From Psychrobacter aquimaris (GTDB taxonomy: Bacteria; Pseudomonadota; Gammaproteobacteria; Pseudomonadales; Moraxellaceae), in contig NZ_JABASR010000013.1 of NCBI RefSeq assembly GCF_016107525.1, positions 56,659 through 120,658 of the forward strand: 64,000 bases of DNA, written 5' to 3'. How positions within the stretch are numbered: the stretch's first letter is position 1; every line of letters begins with the position of its first letter. The notes below the pieces were generated by a model. It ran no database searches. It was not told the DNA's origin and was given only the letters and a program-made list of their open reading frames with translations. Shown here in pieces: positions 60,231 through 64,000 of the stretch. The translations under genes were made by a program, and so were the position numbers.

Positions 60231-60692
60231 CTAATAAATACCCGCCTCAACACCAGCGGCTAACGTCATGGCAAGCTCTTCTACTTGGTCAGTAAAGCTA
60301 TCCTGCCAATCGCCTTGTAGTATCAGCGCCTCTTGAATCCATGACCAACGCAGCCCCGTCGTAATCGTCTTCATCGCAAGCTTGGTACCCGTACCATCAT
60401 GTCCTGCACGTATATATAGTGCAAATGGCATGCCTTGCTTCTCTTCCAACACAGGATAATAACAGCGGTCAAAGAAGTCTTTGGTCAGCCCTGCCATATA
60501 TGCTAGATTTTCAGTCGTGCCTAATAGTAATGCATCAGCAGCCAACACGTCTTCAGGCTGCGTATCCTGCGGCGACTTCAAAATGACATTGATATCTATA
60601 TCAAGATGATTGGCACCAGCATACGCGGCTTGCGCCAATTTCTCAGTATTGGGCGACGGCGCATGAGCGACAATCAATAACGTTTTTGCCAT
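60231..60692 (-). CDS. flavodoxin-fold NAD(P)H-dependent oxidoreductase-like protein
   Basis: The 153-residue protein begins TLLIVAHAPSPNTEKLA, a flavodoxin-type FMN phosphate loop. Further on are ADALLLGTTENLAYMAGLTK (second FMN loop), FFDRCYYPVLEE and AGHDGTGTKLAMKTITTGLR. It resembles small WrbA-like or NADPH-dependent FMN reductases; the substrate is unknown. The ATG at 60692 lies four bases after the OsmC stop, suggesting coupled translation; a GTG at 60707 would instead overlap the OsmC gene. Confidence 0.82.
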   Translation of the reverse strand: MAKTLLIVAHAPSPNTEKLAQAAYAGANHLDIDINVILKSPQDTQPEDVLAADALLLGTTENLAYMAGLTKDFFDRCYYPVLEEKQGMPFALYIRAGHDGTGTKLAMKTITTGLRWSWIQEALILQGDWQDSFTDQVEELAMTLAAGVEAGIY

Positions 60693-60696
60693 GGTT

Positions 60697-61110
60697 TTAA
60701 AGGCCACGAGCAGTACGGAACGTTAAGTTCTGCGTGATATCAGGGTGGATGCTGTTAGCGACTGGGCAAGTCAATGCGGTGTTATAAAAGATCGTTTGCG
60801 TTCTATCATCAAGTTCCTTATTAAAAGTCACGATGATATGGATCTCGCTCACACGTCTTGGATCAGCGGCCATGACTTTAGTCACTTCAGCCGTGGTTCC
60901 TGCAAGGTCAATATTCATGTCACGGGCTTTGATACCAATGATGGTCAACATACAACTGGCCAAACTGGTGGCTAGCAAATCAGTCGGCGAAAACGCTTCG
61001 CCCTTGCCTTGATTGTCTGTTGGCGCATCGGTGATGATTTCATTATTTGATTGCAAATGAATGGCGGTGGTGCGCAAATCGCCTTGGTAGGTTACTTTTG
61101 ATGTGGTCAT
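60697..61110 (-). CDS. OsmC/Ohr-family peroxiredoxin-like protein
   Basis: The 137-residue OsmC-fold protein has the two reactive cysteines in LATSLASCMLTIIG (~46-59) and NTALTCPVANSIHPD (~112-126). OsmC and Ohr reduce organic hydroperoxides. The GEAFSPTDLLATSLASC motif matches the broader OsmC clade (YhfA-like) more than Ohr. It forms a probable two-gene unit with the flavodoxin-fold gene. Confidence 0.9.
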   Translation of the reverse strand: MTTSKVTYQGDLRTTAIHLQSNNEIITDAPTDNQGKGEAFSPTDLLATSLASCMLTIIGIKARDMNIDLAGTTAEVTKVMAADPRRVSEIHIIVTFNKELDDRTQTIFYNTALTCPVANSIHPDITQNLTFRTARGL

Positions 61111-61254
61111 GGGGGTTCTCTTTGGTTGTTGTTATTGAATTATTATTAGATACTTTATTGATATAATATATAAAGCTCAAACTGTTTAAATAGAATAATA
61201 TATACAAATTTTAAATACTGTTAGAAAAAATTTTATACATGTATAATGTAAGCA

Positions 61255-62118
61255 TTAATTCCAACCATCCTCACTAGGTATAGTCATACCTACACCTCCA
61301 GAAACATTTATAGAATAGCCCCCTAATGTTATTATATCTTTAAACAATTTAAAGCCAACAAACCGAGCATCAAAAGGCTCTGATGTAGATAAAAAAAGCG
61401 TTCTTGCATCTAGACGAGTAGCTATACATAGCTGCAAATACCCACCAATACTATTTACACTTTTATCTTTCAGCAGACTAGTCAATACTATGATAGGAGA
61501 CCTCCACCAATTGATAGTATCAGATTCGAACTTTAATCTTATCTTTTCAATTTTATTTTCAATGTAATCTTTCCTATCTCCAAGGATAAGATATGAATTA
61601 TCAGATATATCCACCTCTTCAATTTTAATTTCAGCTGGAGACTCAGGGCTATTCGATAGTTTAATCGATAAGTACCTACCCTCTGATTTACAATAGCCGA
61701 AAATTACAAACTCACACCTTGTATTTTTTGGAAAAAGCAAGCCTAAACTCTTTATATATATATCGCCTATCTTTTTAGTTAATTCTGCAACATCCATCAA
61801 AGAAGGCATTTTTTTATCAGTTGGATAATCAGGAACATCGTAGTAGTTGATTTCACTTAAGTTGGATAGAAAGCTACTAAGCATTTCTTTTACATTCGTA
61901 CCAATTAAAGTACTACCAGCAAACCCAAATCCAAACCTAAATAGAACTTTAGGATGTGTCTTTAGATAGTCAGAACTTTCAAATGTATATGCTGTAATTG
62001 GAAATAATTTTGGGCAATTATCTATCATAACATTGCTACCGCTAGAAACTCTCGAATCACTAACTGCCCAAATACTGTCAAAATCTTCCTTATTTCTCCA
62101 ACATATTATGGATGTCAT
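61255..62118 (-). CDS. proteasome-type N-terminal nucleophile hydrolase-like protein, unknown function
   Basis: This 287-residue protein is annotated from pattern only. The N-terminus is M-T-S-I-I; removal of Met would expose Thr2, as in proteasome beta subunits and HslV. WAVSDSRVSSGSNVMIDNCP (17-36) parallels the family's AADSRATSG segment. Asp21 and Lys37 (PKLFPI) are 16 residues apart, the spacing of the proteasome Asp17/Lys33 pair. FGFGFAGSTLIG (62-73) matches the following AG motif. The C-terminal half (130-287) has no match I recognise, ending GGVGMTIPSEDGWN. No hslU or other AAA+ partner is adjacent. AAGG precedes the ATG. The gene is visibly AT-rich, suggesting transfer. Confidence 0.7.
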   Translation of the reverse strand: MTSIICWRNKEDFDSIWAVSDSRVSSGSNVMIDNCPKLFPITAYTFESSDYLKTHPKVLFRFGFGFAGSTLIGTNVKEMLSSFLSNLSEINYYDVPDYPTDKKMPSLMDVAELTKKIGDIYIKSLGLLFPKNTRCEFVIFGYCKSEGRYLSIKLSNSPESPAEIKIEEVDISDNSYLILGDRKDYIENKIEKIRLKFESDTINWWRSPIIVLTSLLKDKSVNSIGGYLQLCIATRLDARTLFLSTSEPFDARFVGFKLFKDIITLGGYSINVSGGVGMTIPSEDGWN

Positions 62119-62331
62119 AGCACTGCCTTAAAGTTTAATATTTATATAATTTTTTGGTAAAACTTAGATGTCTTCCAACTATCAAACTCTCTAATATCAT
62201 TGCTTAAATTGTGACGGGGTGCTCGATTGTTGCGATAAGCCACAAAAAATTAGTACCTACATTTTTTTAACTAAATATCTTAGTAGATATTAATTTAGAA
62301 ACAAAATACTAATGGATTACGATAACTAAAC

Positions 62332-62718
62332 TTACCTTCCAAACCAAATTTCCAATGACGCATTGCTAGAATCTATTCGATCAGAGAAGTAGCATTCTTT
62401 TATCGCCTCAAATACTGATTGAGTATCTTTAAACTCTTCATTAAACCACTCTGGTCCAGGACCTGGTGCAGCAGACATACTGATATTAACCAAATATTTA
62501 GCCTTTCTACCTTTTCCTCTCATAGTAACTTTCGCTGAAGGCGCATTAATTGTTAATAACGTAGTACCAATCGCTGACAATTGATCTTCAGTCCAACCTC
62601 GAAATAAGGAGCCTTGCAATGATGCAGGTCTCGCAATCTGAATTTCTTGCTCATCGTAATTTTCATATACGACCAGACCTAGTTCAGCTACTCTTACAGC
62701 TATGTCAAAAAGCTCCAT
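62332..62718 (-). CDS. hypothetical protein, upstream neighbour of the proteasome-like gene
   Basis: I do not recognise this 128-residue soluble protein. It has an acidic N-terminus (ELFDIAVRVAELGLVVYENY), an RPASLQGSLFRGWTEDQLSA segment, a basic KVTMRGKGRKAKYLV stretch, a Gly/Pro turn (AAPGPGPEW) and a C-terminus KECYFSDRIDSSNASLEIWF. No signal peptide or span. AGGAGG lies just upstream. A second, truncated copy of its last 20 codons lies at 63814-63876. It is on the same strand as the proteasome-like gene, 213 bp upstream of it, so co-transcription is possible but not shown. Confidence 0.7.
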   Translation of the reverse strand: MELFDIAVRVAELGLVVYENYDEQEIQIARPASLQGSLFRGWTEDQLSAIGTTLLTINAPSAKVTMRGKGRKAKYLVNISMSAAPGPGPEWFNEEFKDTQSVFEAIKECYFSDRIDSSNASLEIWFGR

Positions 62719-62937
62719 TCATCCTCCTGTACGTTACAACGATTAATCTAGCACTGATATTACTAACCAACAATATAATTGTCATATAGAAAGTTACTTT
62801 AGTATATTTTCAAAGATAAATATAAAAAGTTAAATAAAAAATTAGATTATAGTCAACAAGAATTTATCTGAAGCCAGAAAATGAACCAAACGAAAATGCC
62901 ATACATTTAGTATTCAATCTCAAACGATTTACTCCAC

Positions 62938-63690
62938 TTACAGACCACCTGTGATATCTAAGAAATTCCCAGTCGAAAAAGAAGATTTATCTGAAGCTGA
63001 CCAATAGATGGCTTCAGCGACTTCTTCAGGCTGTCCACCTCTTTGCAGTGGAATCATATTTTTCAACCGCTCTACTCTTTCCGGCTCTCCGCCATCAGCA
63101 TGCATATCAGTGTAAATCAGCCCTGGACGGACACAGTTAACCCGAATGCCTTCAGCCGCAACTTCCAATGACAAGCCTTTAGTTAAGGTATCAATAGCGC
63201 CTTTCGATGCGGCATAGTCGATGTATTCATTCGGAGAGCCTGAGCGCGCTGCTCCAGAAGATACATTCACAATCACCCCTCCTAGGCCGCCGTGTCGAGT
63301 AGACATGCGTTTTACCGCCTCTCTACAACACAAAAAATAGCTGGTGACATTGTTTGTGAGTATGGCATTTATTCTGTCGGCAGTCATATCTTCTAATCGG
63401 GATTGTTTTTTCAAAATACCCGCGTTGTTCACGAGTACGGATAGTGTACCTAGTGCTTTATCGACGGTAGAGAACATGCGAATGACGTCTCCCTCAGAAG
63501 CAACATCAGCCTGAATCGTAATGCACCTTCCACCATCAGCAGTGATCGTCTCAGCCAGTTTGTTGGCTGCTTCTGAATTGGATTTATAATTGATCGCTAC
63601 CGCATAACCTTGCTTGGCAAACAGCCTCGCTGTGGCAGCGCCAATGCCTCGACTACCACCGGTAATGAGTGCTATTTTTTGAGTACTCAT
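62938..63690 (-). CDS. short-chain dehydrogenase/reductase (SDR) family oxidoreductase
   Basis: The 250-residue classical SDR has the cofactor motif ALITGGSRGIGAATARLF (8-25), LVNNAGILKKQSRL (NNAG), catalytic Ser in IVNVSSGAARSG, and Tyr/Lys in YIDYAASKGAID (YxxxK). NCVRPGLIYTDMH and the C-terminal SSFSTGNFLDITGGL complete the fold. It resembles glucose 1-dehydrogenase and 3-oxoacyl-ACP reductase-like enzymes; the substrate is undetermined. AAGGATAGCGTT precedes the ATG. It lies between the intact 128-residue gene and its truncated copy. Confidence 0.92.
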   Translation of the reverse strand: MSTQKIALITGGSRGIGAATARLFAKQGYAVAINYKSNSEAANKLAETITADGGRCITIQADVASEGDVIRMFSTVDKALGTLSVLVNNAGILKKQSRLEDMTADRINAILTNNVTSYFLCCREAVKRMSTRHGGLGGVIVNVSSGAARSGSPNEYIDYAASKGAIDTLTKGLSLEVAAEGIRVNCVRPGLIYTDMHADGGEPERVERLKNMIPLQRGGQPEEVAEAIYWSASDKSSFSTGNFLDITGGL

Positions 63691-63813
63691 AACGCTATCC
63701 TTGATCTATCATTTTATACACGAATTCGAAGTGGAGCATAACGTTCATATTTTAGGCTGATTTATAGCAATAAGAGAAGGCTTTCTATCGAACTGCGATG
63801 ATTATACTGTTTT

Positions 63814-63876
63814 TCAAAACCAACTTTCCAGTGATGGGTTTTTAGCGGTTACGCGATCAGAGAAGTAGCATTCTTT
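63814..63876 (-). pseudogene. truncated second copy of the C-terminus of the 128-residue gene
   Basis: On the minus strand this encodes KECYFSDRVTAKNPSLESWF then stop, against KECYFSDRIDSSNASLEIWF in the intact gene at 62332. A 23-bp block is identical (63854-63876 and 62378-62400). Similarity stops at the Lys codon and there is no start, so it is a remnant. Confidence 0.85.
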
Positions 63877-63902
63877 AGATAGACATAGCACTTTTTTTAC
63901 AC

Positions 63903-63938
63903 ACAAAGAAAAGCCCCTCAACAATTAAGTTAAGGGGC
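63903..63938 (-). terminator. intrinsic terminator of the rRNA operon
   Basis: On the minus strand GCCCCTTAAC pairs with GTTGAGGGGC (one G-T), followed by TTTTCTTT. It lies just beyond the 5S rRNA 3' end. Confidence 0.9.
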
Positions 63939-63952
63939 GATTCAGGAATAGA

Positions 63953-64000
63953 GAGCTGACGATGACCTACTCTCACATGGACGAATCCACACTACCATTG
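63953..64000 (-). rRNA. 5S rRNA, 3' part (gene continues beyond the window)
   Basis: Read on the minus strand this is GGTAGTGTGGATTC followed by CCATGTGAGAGTAGGTCATC, the 3' end of a gammaproteobacterial 5S rRNA. The exact 3' boundary is approximate. The rRNA operon lies to the right of the window. Confidence 0.92.

Overview
The window reads as a chromosomal segment of a Moraxellaceae gammaproteobacterium, most likely Psychrobacter. This rests on protein resemblance from memory (fused NuoCD, the dut-algC-argB order, HPII-type catalase, NrtR/NadQ-like NAD regulator, 5S rRNA 3' end), not on a database search. Base composition is moderate except for a visibly AT-rich stretch from about 61.1 to 62.9 kb.

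Layout. 0-5.7 kb is a de novo NAD biosynthesis locus: nadC and a degenerate-Nudix regulator on the minus strand, with nadA-nadB divergent on the plus strand. Two copies of one palindrome, upstream of nadC and in the nadA promoter, tie the locus into a small regulon. 5.9-17.6 kb holds a LysO-type lysine exporter, an unknown membrane protein, two ubiquinone-biosynthesis flavin monooxygenases, phoH-ybeY, an MscS channel, a TonB-like protein, an unknown 259-residue protein and ferredoxin-NADP reductase. 17.8-34.1 kb is a complete 13-gene nuo operon (nuoA, B, CD, E-N) on the minus strand, closed by a strong terminator. Several of its subunits (NuoA, G, J, K) carry extensions or insertions beyond the usual core.

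35.0-51.3 kb, mostly plus strand: rep helicase, mgtE, dut-algC-argB with a small membrane protein behind argB, a Spx/ArsC-like reductase, leuS-lptE-holA and macA-macB. Two identical tRNA-Lys(UUU) genes follow at 51.65-51.96 kb. 52.0-61.1 kb holds a metallo-beta-lactamase-fold hydrolase, katE, a secreted dienelactone-hydrolase-like protein, ppc, a DUF938 methyltransferase-like protein, a flavodoxin-fold reductase and an OsmC protein.

61.2-63.9 kb is a small accessory block directly downstream of an rRNA operon, whose 5S gene enters the right edge on the minus strand. It holds a protein that keeps the proteasome-type N-terminal nucleophile pattern (Thr2/Asp21/Lys37), an unknown 128-residue protein, an SDR oxidoreductase, and a truncated second copy of the C-terminus of the 128-residue gene. 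The proteasome-like gene and its neighbour are the strongest candidates for something undescribed. No CRISPR array, insertion sequence, integrase or prophage gene was seen.
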